Of a stretch of 64,000 nucleotides of DNA, positions 43,241 to 53,849 are shown one piece after another (the first letter of the stretch is position 1; every line of letters begins with the position of its first letter). This DNA comes from Argyresthia goedartella (taxonomy: Eukaryota; Arthropoda; Insecta; Lepidoptera; Argyresthiidae): assembly GCA_949825045.1 (NCBI GenBank), contig OX463807.1, positions 34,368,749 to 34,432,748 of the forward strand. Direction: 5' to 3'. Position numbers and translations under genes: made by a program. The notes beneath the pieces were generated by a model, which was given only the letters and a program-made list of their open reading frames with translations, did not search any database and had not been told where the DNA came from.

Positions 43241-44710
43241 CTAGGATTTTGTCAACAGCTCTCTCGTCTCATCCAGGTTAGATCTCGAGGTGGAAGGCAC
43301 GGGATCAGGTGCCTCATTTTGTGCAGTTGCGTCGGCTGCAGCGCTGTGGTCATCGTCAGCACCCGCCGATACGGTCACATGCTCTCCCGGCTGCGGCGCT
43401 CGACGCAGCTGATCGTGCGCAACCTTACGGGGTCGTCCTCTGCCAACAACTTTTTTTACAATGTAACGGTCATTTTCTAGAATCCTGTATATTTCATAGG
43501 GCTCGCTGTATTTTGGGTCCATTGATGTTTGATTGCGAGGGTTATTTTTTATTAGTACGTAGTCGCCTCTTTGAAAAGGATGAATGCGTGCTTTCCGTTC
43601 GTCGAAGCGTAGTTTATCTTTGTCGGCATTGGTTATCATTCGTTGTTGAACGTGTTGCTGTAGACGATCAATGTCAACAGTTTCTTCCTCGATATTTACC
43701 AGGTTCAGCAGCTCCGGCGGTACACAGTGTGTACGCCTTGTTAGCAGTGTCAAGGGTGCTACACCCGTTACTCTGTGAGCGGTGCAGTTCATCGCCAGTT
43801 GTAGTCCTTCGAGGGCAGTATGCCAGCGCTCAGTCTCATAATTCTTTATCATGATTAAGGCGTTTTTGAGTGTAGCCATGACCCTCTCAACCTGCCCATT
43901 TGCTCGGCTTACTCCTGGCGATATAGTATGTATGTTGACGCCATACCGATCGCAGTAGATCTTAAAGTCTCCGAGGAACTCGCGGCCGCCGTCGACAATC
44001 ACTTGGACCGGCGTGCCAAACAGGTGCACAGCTCGTTTCAAAGCTGCCAGAGTGCAGCTGGGGTTTTTGTTGGTAGCGTAATCCAAAAGTACATACTTTG
44101 AGTAGGCATCGATGGTGACAATCACGTACTCATGGTCGTTGGTGGTGCCTAGTTTTCCAGTGATGTCCATATGGACCACCTGAAAGGCGGCAGTGGGCTT
44201 CTGTATCGGATGGAGTTGAGCCTGCACTGCACCCGATGGGCCTTTTGATGTTCTGCATGTCACGCAATTATCAACAAATGTACGTACCACCGAGCTCATT
44301 TTGGTGAACCAGTAAGATTCCTTGATCTTCTGCAAAGTCTTCTCCCATCCGGTATGCTTGAGCGCGTTATGGTAAGTGTTGATGAGGCTCCATTGGAACG
44401 CTTTTGGTACGACAACTGCCTTTTTCTGACCCAGCACTTGATCCTGGTAGACTCTCTTCAGTACTCCATCTTCAAGCAAGTAATCTTGAACAGGCTTACC
44501 ACCAGCCAGGGTGTCGATGAGAGGACGTAATGTTCTATCTCGACGTTGCTCCACCTTCACCCAGTCTAAGTCTTTGTTCATCACGTTTACCTGCAGTGTT
44601 TCAGGGTTACGACTGAAGAAGTCTGCGTGTTGGAGCCTCTCACCTTTTCTATACTCCACCTCGAAATCGTAATTCTGCAAGAAGGCCCACCAGCGATACA
44701 CGCGAGGCAA
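43241..44710 (-). pseudogene. Gypsy I integrase
   Basis: 489 codons. The RNase H end ('FEVEYRKGERLQHADFFSRN') is followed by the integrase HHCC finger (HNALKH near 114, CVTC near 150). The DDE core has MDITGK near 183, VDGGREF near 240 and a Glu in GQVERV near 275. The tail is basic ('GRGRPRKVAHDQLRRA') with a Pro/Ser-rich end. The chain is separated from the preceding RT/RNase H only by an in-frame stop at 44786-44788. The integrase residues themselves look intact. Confidence 0.9.
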
Positions 44711-44785
44711 GAGTTCTTTCTTGTTTTTAGACGCCTTCAGGGCGTTGCAGTCCGTGATGACCTTGAATTTCCTTCCATAAAGGTA

Positions 44786-45532
44786 CTAACGGAAGTGCTT
44801 TATGGCTCGCACAACTGCCAGGGTCTCCAGCTCGTAGGAGTGGTAGCGGCTTTCTGCATCAGTTGTACGCATGCTCATATAAGCGACTGCATGTTGGCGC
44901 CCGTCTATTACCTGAATGAGAACGGCACCATATCCAAGGCTACTCGCATCTGTATACAGTTCTATGGCAGCATCCTCCCTGAATATGGTCAGTACAGGTG
45001 CAGATGTAAGGTGCTGGATGACTTCAAGGCGCGCTGCTTCCTGTCGCTCCGTCCACTCCCATTTTGCGTCCTTTTTAGTAAGCTCGTAGAGTGGGATCAT
45101 GATCCTTGAAAAGTTAGGTATAAAGCGTCGGAAGTAGCTAGCAAGGCCGTTAAACTGCCTAACCTGTTTTACTGTTGTTGGAATGGGTGATTTCAGTAAA
45201 GCTTCCACTTTGCGTGGGCTAGGGCGGACTTCACCATCCGAAATGACATTGCCTAGGTACTCAATGGATCGTTTGAAAAAGGTAGATTTCTCCACATTGA
45301 TAGAGAAACCCGCCCTTTCCAGTGAGATCAGGATTTGTTCGAGGTGTGACATACCTTGCGAGAAATCTGTGCATTTACTAAGGACGTCATCAACGTAGAC
45401 CTGGGCTATGCCGGCACTGCCCAGCAACGGTTGAAGTGCCCTGTTAATACAACGCTGATAGACAGAGCAGGCATTGCTCAGACCGAAGGGATTCGTATAA
45501 ACCATCTGGGGTGACGAATGCGGTCTTTTCAA
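44786..45532 (-). pseudogene. Gypsy I reverse transcriptase palm/thumb and RNase H
   Basis: 248 codons: RT with YVDDVLSKC (about 45390), 'FSINVEKSTFFKRSIEYLG', 'ASYFRRFIPNFSRI', and RNase H with YTDASSLGYGAVLIQ and 'YHSYELETLAVVRA'. The ORF overlaps the previous one by a frame change near 45490-45530 and ends at TAG (44786-44788) after 'IKHFR'. Confidence 0.9.
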
Positions 45533-47294
45533 TCGAAGGCTCCGCTACAGGGATCTGGTGAAATCCTGACGCCATGTCCAGAGTACTGTAGTAATGTCCG
45601 TGAGCTAATTGATCTATTTGGTCCGAAATTAATGGAAGTGGGTAGTGATCACGTAGGGTATTTGTGTTTAATTCCCGGTAGTCAACACAAAGGCGATCAT
45701 CCCCGTTCTTCTTTTTAACAAGGATGATCGGGCTTGAGTACGGGGACTTGCTCTCCCGAACTATACTGAACTCGAGCAATTCTTTAATTATCTCCTGCAC
45801 CTTTGCTCTTTCAACTGGACTGAGGCGGTATGGCCTACGTTCTACGTACTTATCCGGGTTTTTCAAACGGATCTCTAATTCGCCGGTATTCACGCGCGTT
45901 TTCGGGAAACCACGGATAAATACGTGTGCGTATTTATTGAGCAAGATCTTTAATTGCTCGATTTCTCTACCGTTCGTAAGGTCACAATCTATTTTGTCAA
46001 AAATTGGATTATTAGAACGCAGATGCATCACTGTTTGTTGGCGAACCAATACAGCCCCGTTGGAAGTAACCAGCACGTTAAGATTTGTGTTCTTGATGAG
46101 GTCCATGCCAATCAAGAGGCCGGATGACATTTCGTAGTCTGGTATAACGAAAAATTCAAGTTCCACATTGACCTGATCAATAACACATATAGTTTTTAGA
46201 GTTGTTAGCGAAATAACGGGAAACTGACCGATACCTTGCAAGTAGTTTACAGCGTTAATTCTTCGCCCGGGCAGTTTGGCTGCGATTGACTCTCGAACAA
46301 CTGAGCACTCCGCTCCGCTATCAAACACTGCTTGGAATGATAAGTCACCAATAGTTACCTGCATTGGCGTAAGTTTCTTTTGTCCGATGCAGTTTACCTT
46401 GGAGATAACCGCCGCGTCTCGTCTAAAACAGTTATCAAAACTGTGCCCCACTTTATGGCAAAAAGTACAGGTCGGCCTTGAACCAACCGCGTCCCGATTG
46501 TTGTTTTGTTGTTGAACGTTTTCAGACGGCTTAAAACGGCAGTCACGAGCCTGGTGCCCAATTTTATTGCAATATTTACAGTGAAGCGGTGGTTGATTAT
46601 CAAAACGCGTCCGCTTACTTGGCACTTGAGATGCGTTCGCTCCGTGAGGGCGTTTGGTTCTGATTGAGGAAGCTACCGAAATAAGCTCAGGGACCGAAGT
46701 GGCCCGGGCATTCAGCAACTCGATTCTAAGTCGTTCGTCACTCACACATCCGATGACTGCTTCAACTGCATCGCCGTTTTCGAGTTTGTCCTTAGTGACA
46801 CTGCGCCACAACACCCATGCTCGTGACAAAAATTCAGAAATATCCTTACTTACGTCGTAGGAGTGTTCACGAAATTTCACAATGTCTCGAGAGTAACGGT
46901 TTTCAGGTTCAAACGTAGTAATGAGATTTTCCTTGAGCTCCTCCCATGTTGATGTGGTTACAAGCCAATTATCAACCCACAATTTGGCCCTGCCTTTTAG
47001 CAAGCTTCCTACCTTCATACGGACTTCAAAATCGTTGAGGCTATACATTTCTATTGCTTTAGTGATATGTTGACACCATTCTCGAACCCCAACGTTTGAA
47101 TCAGGGTCGTAAGAAGGTAGAAAAATGTCGTTAATCCTTACCTTATTGTTGTTTTGTTGAGAGACGAGTCGCTCAGACATTTGTTTCATCGTCTCCATCA
47201 TCTGAGTCAGCAATTCAGCCGGAAGATTTCCTAGGCCTGTACTAACAGTAGGAGACGTACCAGAATGACCAGCGGAAGTGGGATTCGATCCCAC
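45444..47294 (-). pseudogene. Gypsy I Gag, protease and RT start
   Basis: 616 codons from Met 47294. Gag to about 230; two CCHC knuckles (CKYCNKIGHQARDC near 238, CTFCHKVGHSFDNC near 275); protease FDSGAECSVV near 323; and an RT start with LDMASGFHQIPVA near 575. It leaves the RT frame in the last ~20 residues ('SEQCLLC...'), marking a frameshift at about 45490. Gag, protease and pol are one continuous frame in the undamaged part. Confidence 0.9.
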
Positions 47295-47300
47295 TTCTGA
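47272..47300 (-). other. Primer-binding site of element I, copying a tRNA 3' end
   Basis: Directly inside the 5' LTR, the plus strand reads GCGGAAGTGGGATTCGATCC then CACTTCTGA. This looks like the T-arm and 3' acceptor strand of a tRNA, most like tRNA-Leu. On the minus strand it starts TCAGAAGTGGGAT. The match is longer than the usual 18 bases and includes both T-stem strands, so it is self-complementary. Confidence 0.65.
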
Positions 47301-48191
47301 TGACGAAGGAGGAGCAGCATCAGGGTTTTTAGACCTGCCATAGACCTAGGACCCTAACCACCTTAAAAAAAACGAAGCTACAATTGGATAGAGAAAGCTA
47401 AAAGGAATGAAAGAAAATAACAAAGAGAAAATAAATCAGTAAGAATACTTAGCTCGTTATTTATTTTTCGACCAGCCCACAGCAACGTCTCCGCCAAAAG
47501 TGACGTATTTTTGCACGCGGTGAATTGAGGCAAAACAAAAACGCGCGAAGCGCCACCTTAGTGGGAGCTCGTATATCGTCCACCAATCAGAACAAACCGC
47601 GCGCTCTTGCCTAGATTCACAGCGTTTACAAATTGTAGTCATTGAGACTCTTTATAATTAAACAGCCATTGCTTATAAGATTAATCACAATGTTAACTTA
47701 AGTAATTCAATTTATGATTTTAGCTAATGATCACAATTAACTGCAGATCACTTACACACAATAATAATAAAACTCAATAGGTTTCTCGGAACAACGAAAT
47801 AGCACCAAACCACGCGTTGTACGCATTTTAAACACTTTATAATCGGACAACGCTTAATTACGTAAACAAATGTAGTTTGACAATAGATTAATTGCGAAAA
47901 CTAATTTAGATAATAATAACGTTCATAACAATTGATGGATTCATCAATGGTTATAAACGACTGTTTATTCATCACTAATCTGTTGCTTAGTGATGAATAA
48001 ACAGGAAGTACATGGGTATCGCTTATCAAACTAAACACTGATTAATTAAAAGAGATAAATCGTCACACACGACAAACTATGATTAACTTTGAACGGTATA
48101 GAAATATTAAAAATCATAAGAAAATCCTAATTAGGCAATTATAGAATCAAAGTAATTTTATCGTTGCTGTCGCGACAAAGTTGCGCCGATA
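47301..48191 (-). repeat. 5' LTR of gypsy element I
   Basis: Copy of 41475-42365, including the hairpin (47961-48004), flanked at 48192 by the TATA duplication and the remaining E1 3' UTR. Confidence 0.9.
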
Positions 48192-48347
48192 TATACATAA
48201 TTGACAGATTCATCGGTCTGTGTACATGATTTGAGATGTCCGTACATATAGAGTAGATATGGACAAAGCATGGGTAGCATAGTGGTAATGAGATCCTTGC
48301 GCCATGTTTAACTGAGATAAACAGTGTCTCAAGGTCTGGGAGGGGGC
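48192..48347 (+). other. Remainder of E1 3' UTR and polypurine tract
   Basis: Continues E1 sequence after element I, matching 62942-63098 of E2. It ends in GGGAGGGGGC, a polypurine tract directly before LTR 2 (48348). Confidence 0.85.
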
Positions 48348-49250
48348 TGTAATGGTACACGAGAGTCGGTACATTTTATACTTCATTTTGCGTGACAGAG
48401 GGCTAGCCCATCGCCGCGCTGTATTTGAATCCAGCGAGTCGATTCATTTAACGGTTGGGTTTTTGAGTAGCTCAGGGTAAGTAAGCAAAAAACAATGAGC
48501 CGACGCGTGGGATGGTTCGAGGAAGGTTACAGGTCAGGTTTTTTTTGTCGCATTCCTGCGAGATGTGTAGGGATCAGAGCCGAATTGGCTGCGCGCTGAA
48601 TAAATTATGAATAACTAAATAATGAAAGGTTATTATTGAACGATACGGAGAAAGCTATTATGTTGATTGCAAATATACAATTGCGTTTGAGGTATGAGAT
48701 GGTGAGTTTGACACGACTAGTATGAATAGCATTCTAGTGGTCTTTGTCCAGCGCGCTAGCGGTCGGGAAGGCTTAATTAATCGCAACAAGCTTTTATGGT
48801 CAGCGATCAACAGATTTTGTGTATCGGCCATACCGAATTACTTGAGTGATAACCTACGGTTGATCATAGTGAATATGCGTACACACAATTTGTAGAACGG
48901 CGGATCTGCATGGCATGGTTGAAATTAGACCCTGTGTAGTTAGTTATAAGAAGCTTCGCTTGGGCAGAGCGTGTTCGCAAAGGACGCCATTTTTTTTTCA
49001 GACATGTGGGGACTATAAATACGATTGCGGGGGAAGGGAGAGCATTCAGTCTCAGCGTCTAGCTACTGTGACAGTCGTCTTTCACGATTCCAAACAGTTT
49101 TGGTCTGCCGTCTTACGCGTCTGAACTATACGAATTGTGATTGCGAAGTTTCAGTGGTTTTTCGTGAGTGTCTGAAGCGCCGAGATATACCTCGGTTCCT
49201 ATCCTTTATATCAACCTACCCCAAATTCTAAAACTATCCTTGGGTCGTTA
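48348..49250 (+). repeat. LTR 2 of the tandem array, shared by E1 and E2, type B
   Basis: Starts TGTAATGG after the polypurine tract. It serves as 3' LTR for E1 and 5' LTR for E2. The sequence is closer to LTR 3 than to LTR 1, including the U3 patch (e.g. CAGATTTTGTGTATCGGCC). The length given is the minimum supported by LTR 3. TATA box and initiator lie at 49014-49052. Confidence 0.9.
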
Positions 49251-50783
49251 GATAAGAACTTGTAGGTAACTGATCTGAGTCTGAGTCTGGGCTTGGAGCG
49301 ACCCTAAATTCCTTTTTCCTTCACCATAGGGTTCCTGGATTGGCTCTTAGGATATTCGCGGGCTAATCCTCTCCTCATTCCTTTCGAGTAGCGAGTTTTG
49401 ATATTCCCACACACACAGTCATTAAACATACAAGCACATTCAAATCAAACTCAACCATTTTCGAGTGGTGTCGATAATGGACATGGTATAACACTAGGAT
49501 TTTAGACTAGGCTAGACAGGAGTTTAGTTGCGGCTAAACCTAGGTTGGCAGGGCATAGGGAGACTGTTTGATCGATGAGATTCCGCGGATGGAAATAACA
49601 AATTCAGAACAAAGTTAAACCGGTGTCAATACAGATAACCTATCCTGTTGATATTTTGACATTTGAGTGTTGTCGGGGACGCGCGAAGAGATCAAATTAC
49701 AGTCTAAAGTTCATTGTTTAGGACCGGGTAGATTGTTTTGCCTTGCCTTGGGTCAGTTTGGATTCAAGTTGCATCTTTAAATTAAATGTAAATTTCGCTG
49801 GAGGTCTAATGTGTAGGCTGAGTCAAATATATATGATTAGGCTCAGTCGAGGACGTGCTGAGGCTAGTGGAATTCATAGATCGGAATTTACCGAAGTATG
49901 CATTTCGCTATGGTGTGGGTTAGATCTCCTAAAGCGCTAATGACTACGTTTCGATAACATCCAGCTCAAATTGCGCAGAGTTGAAGGTTTCAAAACGTTA
50001 CGGACCTTTTGAGGTAACCGCTAGTTCAAACCCATTTCGGAAAATCAAATCGCAATTGTGTAAACCGGTCTTTTCGGATCGTTATTGCCGTGAACCAAAT
50101 ATATAATTGGAACCACCACAAGCCGCTACTAGCGAGCACATGAAATATCATTGAGTACTCACGTCGTAAAACTACGACGGATATCTATACGATATCCCAA
50201 ACAAATATTACAAATCGTGGTCGACCACTAAAAGAAGTTCCAAGCGCCCATATATACAAAAAAATAAATGGTACCATCACACAAAATATAACAACGATCG
50301 ATCTGGCGCAAAACACCGCTAACTGATGCGAAACACCGGCTTGCGGACATATATGCTTTCTCTATCTAACTTGAAACTGTAACTTCCTGAACCAAACTTC
50401 GTTCGACTATTGTACGCCTAACAAACTTCTCAACGAAAGAGAAATTCGGACTTATCATTCTTAACTTACAAATCTTACAGCTGAATCGGGACATCTCATT
50501 TTGGGGTAGATAGAATAGACGTACATAGCTACTGATAGCGGTGGCTCGACCTTAGCCGTTAATGCCGTTACAGAGTTTCTGGTGCCGAGACCGAAGGATA
50601 TCCTAGATAGTCTGATACCTAGATATTCTAAAAGAATCAAGGTCTAACGCGTTACTTTTAAAAATAACACAACGTAGAAACGATTTTAAACAGTTCAGTT
50701 TTGTAAGTAAGAAATAAGCAAAAAAAAGGGGCATTGTTTTCACAATTCTTCGAACGAGCTGACGGTTTAGTGTTCAGGAAATA
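49251..50783 (+). other. E2 leader, 3' part of LTR plus 5' UTR
   Basis: Near-identical to 35155-36686 with a handful of base changes. No gene or primer-binding site was recognised. Confidence 0.5.
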
Positions 50784-51806
50784 ATGGGCCGACCTAGGCG
50801 TGTTGTACAAGACGATTCACTTTCGCAGACAAGTGAGATGGCGTCAGGACAGGTGACGCAATTGTTATCTGAAATAGTGAATAGATTAGACAGTTTGGAA
50901 CGGGGTTCAAGTACAAGTAATACTTCGGACAGACAGGAACTAGAGACGTTTGAACAATCGGTAGAAAAACGTCAATCATGCATAGTGAAAATGACACAGA
51001 AGTTGCCGACATTCGATGGGCGGAGTTCGGAAAATCCGATGATTTTCTTAAGAGATTTAAAGGCTTATATTAAAGTCTCGGGAGATAGTTCTAGGGCTTT
51101 GATATGGGCAACGGATAGTTTGGTACGAATTGCAAAAGTTCGAATGAGCATATACAGAGACTCATGGCGAACTTATTCGGATTTTGAAAAAGATTTCAGA
51201 GAGGTATTCTGGGGTGATAATGAACAGGAATTAATTAAACAAAGATTCCTAACTGCGAAATTTGATTCTAAGAAAGGTCAAAGTATGGAAGAATTCTTTG
51301 CCTCTCAATTGAATAGCATATATGAGCTTACGATACCGTTTACTGATACGGAGAAAATCAACACGATTTTCAGACAGTTGCCGCGTGATATTCAGGTAGC
51401 GTTTTTTGCTAGAAAGGAACCAATGACTATACGAGATGCGGTCGAGTTCCTTCGGCATTTAGAACGGAATGTCGATGGGGGATTAAGTGCGTTGCAGACT
51501 TCGGAGACAATGATTACGAATGACGTAAGGCGGAATAGCTACATGCGTGGGCATTATCGTGCTATGCGGGTAAATACGATACGTTATAACGCGGTGAGTC
51601 GTAGGAATAATTATAACGCGGGAACGAAGGCGCGAAACGAATTTGGGACGCGCGCTCGCGGTTATTTTCGCGGTAGAGGTAGACAGCTTCAGGCTAGTTT
51701 CAAAGCAATAGGGTTCCAAAGGGGCAACGATAGATCAGGAGATACAGAGGCAGGGCAAAGTTCAAGTGACAGGAATAATGCGATAAGTTCGAATTCAAAA
51801 AACTAG
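50784..51806 (+). CDS. Gypsy E2 Gag
   Basis: 340 residues, matching E1 Gag except for the four-residue E1 duplication and few substitutions (e.g. RIAKV against GIAKV). Features as in E1: a helical core and a basic Arg-rich end, no CCHC knuckle. The protease-side frame starts at once after the stop, at 51806 in another frame, and is cut by element J at 52065. Confidence 0.87.
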   Translation: MGRPRRVVQDDSLSQTSEMASGQVTQLLSEIVNRLDSLERGSSTSNTSDRQELETFEQSVEKRQSCIVKMTQKLPTFDGRSSENPMIFLRDLKAYIKVSGDSSRALIWATDSLVRIAKVRMSIYRDSWRTYSDFEKDFREVFWGDNEQELIKQRFLTAKFDSKKGQSMEEFFASQLNSIYELTIPFTDTEKINTIFRQLPRDIQVAFFARKEPMTIRDAVEFLRHLERNVDGGLSALQTSETMITNDVRRNSYMRGHYRAMRVNTIRYNAVSRRNNYNAGTKARNEFGTRARGYFRGRGRQLQASFKAIGFQRGNDRSGDTEAGQSSSDRNNAISSNSKN

Positions 51807-52064
51807 TGGACTCGTGCGGGTCGTTCGCGCTCAGATATTTATTACGCTTCGGGTGGACAGCCGATCAAATTGGAAGAAAGCATAGACTGTATGATTTGTG
51901 TAATTTGGATTCGAACGTGGGTGTGAATGAATTTATTCAATTATTAGCACATAAAGCGCATGGATATGCCGTGTGTTTAGATGAAAAATCTAGATCGAAT
52001 TGTAGAGATCGAAATGACAGGCATTTACATACGATATTCAGAGACGACGATTCGACTGAGTGTG
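51807..52064 (+). pseudogene. Gypsy E2 gag-protease spacer, cut by element J
   Basis: Open frame overlapping the gag stop, with 'GRKHRLYDLCNLDSNVG' and 'DRNDRHLHTIFRDDD', equal to the E1 segment but without its T/A-run. Cut after CTGAGTGTG by element J. It continues at 59532. Confidence 0.75.
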
Positions 52065-52281
52065 TTGGATGTGGCGGAGGAATTAATAAAAATAATTTAT
52101 TTAAACGGACAGAGTTTCCACTAGGTTTATTAAGACAATAATAATTAAATCTAAAATACAATGATATTTATATCTAAAATAGTGAAGCGTTGACAATTTA
52201 GATTATGACGTACGTTCTATATTTTAGGATGATGACTTAGTGCTGACGAAGGATAATTGTAAGGGTCGCTCAACCTTAACA
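52065..52281 (-). repeat. 3' LTR of element J
   Basis: 217 bp. Preceded on the minus strand by the polypurine tract (52282-52295, CTTAAGGGGGGAGG). The env frame ends inside it (stop at 52224). It differs from the 5' LTR at about four sites. Confidence 0.88.
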
Positions 52282-53849
52282 CCTCCCCCCTTAAGAGAGA
52301 AATTATCTGAAGACGTTGAAGACGTATTCGGAGAATTTCGGCTTATATATTTTGTATATAACTTGAATGTAATTAGAAGTGATAACAAGATAATAAAAAT
52401 GATAGAATAGAGTAAAATTGTCCATACAGTTATGTTTTTCACAACATACATATAATCGTCTGAAATACTTTCACTGACACTAAACTTTGCACTGTTGATA
52501 ATGTCTTTGATATCACTAAAATCCACGTTTCGGAGGTTGAGTCGTTTGTCTTGTTGTCTGATGCCGTGACGTACTTCTGGTATCTGTACAAACGGTAGTT
52601 GAAGATTGATCGTTGAAGTGTTTGTCGGTGTTTTTATTACGACATCTTGTACCTGGGTTGTGCAGTGTTGGCTCGGCCATATTAGAAATGTCCCTTGTAT
52701 GTTCTGTTTGTAAACTTCGTCTTCACAGTGTTCCGAGATGATTAGTCCTGTTTCGGAGTATATCAGCCAACAGTTTCCGACTATCCTCTGTATCTTCTCT
52801 TTTTCCATGTGTATAGGGTGCTGGTGGCATCTGCTGCAGTTGTCCTTTAGCGTCATTATCTCCTCTATGCAGGTTTCGGTAGGGTACTGTGCTAGGTCGT
52901 CTCGCAAACACAAGAACTTGTTGTCCTCGGCTTCTTCACACAGGTTCGCTACGGGTCTGTATTTCAACCTATTCACCATTAGGTAGGGGTGTTTGGGAAT
53001 GATGGTAACGGTTTTTCGGTTTACGGGATTATATATAGGAATGGGAATTATTTTATAATATATATACGTGTTGGGTTCTATTAGCGGTACTTCTAATACA
53101 AAAACTAACTTATTCCTGTCAATGTATGATTTTAACAAAATATTACGTTCTAACTTAACTAGGTTTTCCCTTGTTACCGGGTAAATTAAATTATCATGTT
53201 TCTCAATTTCTATAAGGACTTGCATAAGCTCTGTGGAATTTAATATTGACTGATGTAGGGTATGCAACTTGCTGAAGGCAATAGCGGTCTCGGTTTCTTG
53301 AATGAAATCATAAATAGTACGAAAGTTATTGGAAATTTGGTACAAGTTATTCATTAATGTAATTATGTTATAACGTCGGCTTTCTGTTTCAAGAAGTGAT
53401 TGAATCTCAACTGTTTTGTTATCTAAGTATTTAATATTTGAATTCATACTATCTGATAGATTAGTGAATTTATCTAAAGCGTTAACTACTAAGGATACTT
53501 TTCGTTCGACTGAATGTTCTTCCTTTTTTAACTGACTTATTTCAAAGTTGTATTGTTTTGCGTCCTCTTCGTCTAAGTTTCCTGAAATGATTTTTACTAA
53601 CGAACCTAAAGGACTAAATAATGCCCTTTTTACTCTAAAAGTAGGTAAAATCTGATTAATCCTAGTTTTTATTTCGTTTACTAATGATTCAATTTGCTTA
53701 CATAAACTTCCTAATTCATTTTTATACTCATTATTACTAGTTACTATAACGTTTATCTTATCATACTGTAGTATATTATTATCTACTTCACTTACTACAG
53801 TTTCTAAATCTAATGTCTTAAAAATAGTCCATATATTAGTCCTCATCAC
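52224..53849 (-). CDS. Element J Env-like protein (fusion-protein type)
   Basis: 541 codons without a stop, overlapping the end of pol by 14 bases and ending in the 3' LTR. A basic cleavage motif RVKR at residues 72-75 is followed by a hydrophobic ALFSPLGSL stretch, suggesting a furin-type site and fusion-peptide region. The central part is helical with several Cys (a Cys-rich cluster at about 340-360). A transmembrane segment lies near 475-498, followed by a ~43-residue cytoplasmic tail. This matches insect errantivirus Env and baculovirus F-like proteins, which mediate membrane fusion. The ORF has no N-terminal signal; known relatives obtain it by splicing from upstream, which cannot be seen here. 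It is open although Pol is broken. Confidence 0.85.
   Translation of the reverse strand: MMRTNIWTIFKTLDLETVVSEVDNNILQYDKINVIVTSNNEYKNELGSLCKQIESLVNEIKTRINQILPTFRVKRALFSPLGSLVKIISGNLDEEDAKQYNFEISQLKKEEHSVERKVSLVVNALDKFTNLSDSMNSNIKYLDNKTVEIQSLLETESRRYNIITLMNNLYQISNNFRTIYDFIQETETAIAFSKLHTLHQSILNSTELMQVLIEIEKHDNLIYPVTRENLVKLERNILLKSYIDRNKLVFVLEVPLIEPNTYIYYKIIPIPIYNPVNRKTVTIIPKHPYLMVNRLKYRPVANLCEEAEDNKFLCLRDDLAQYPTETCIEEIMTLKDNCSRCHQHPIHMEKEKIQRIVGNCWLIYSETGLIISEHCEDEVYKQNIQGTFLIWPSQHCTTQVQDVVIKTPTNTSTINLQLPFVQIPEVRHGIRQQDKRLNLRNVDFSDIKDIINSAKFSVSESISDDYMYVVKNITVWTILLYSIIFIILLSLLITFKLYTKYISRNSPNTSSTSSDNFSLKGGGVKVERPLQLSFVSTKSSS

Larger units (their letters stand above)
41475..48191 (-). mobile_element. 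Gypsy element I, full length, in the E1 3' UTR
   Basis: 6717 bp, with two 891-bp LTRs (41475-42365 and 47301-48191) that look identical by eye, and a 4-bp target duplication TATA (41471-41474 and 48192-48195). E2 has the uninterrupted site at about 62942 (ATATTATATACATAATTG), which confirms the ends. The interior reads minus: gag-protease-RT (47294-45444), RT/RNase H (45532-44786), integrase (44710-43241), then a 3' UTR with 162-bp tandem repeats. One frameshift and one stop break Pol. Identical LTRs mean a recent insertion in a defective form. Confidence 0.92.

Noticed and set aside
43309..43854. 181-codon plus-strand ORF
   Set aside because: Antisense shadow of the element I integrase.
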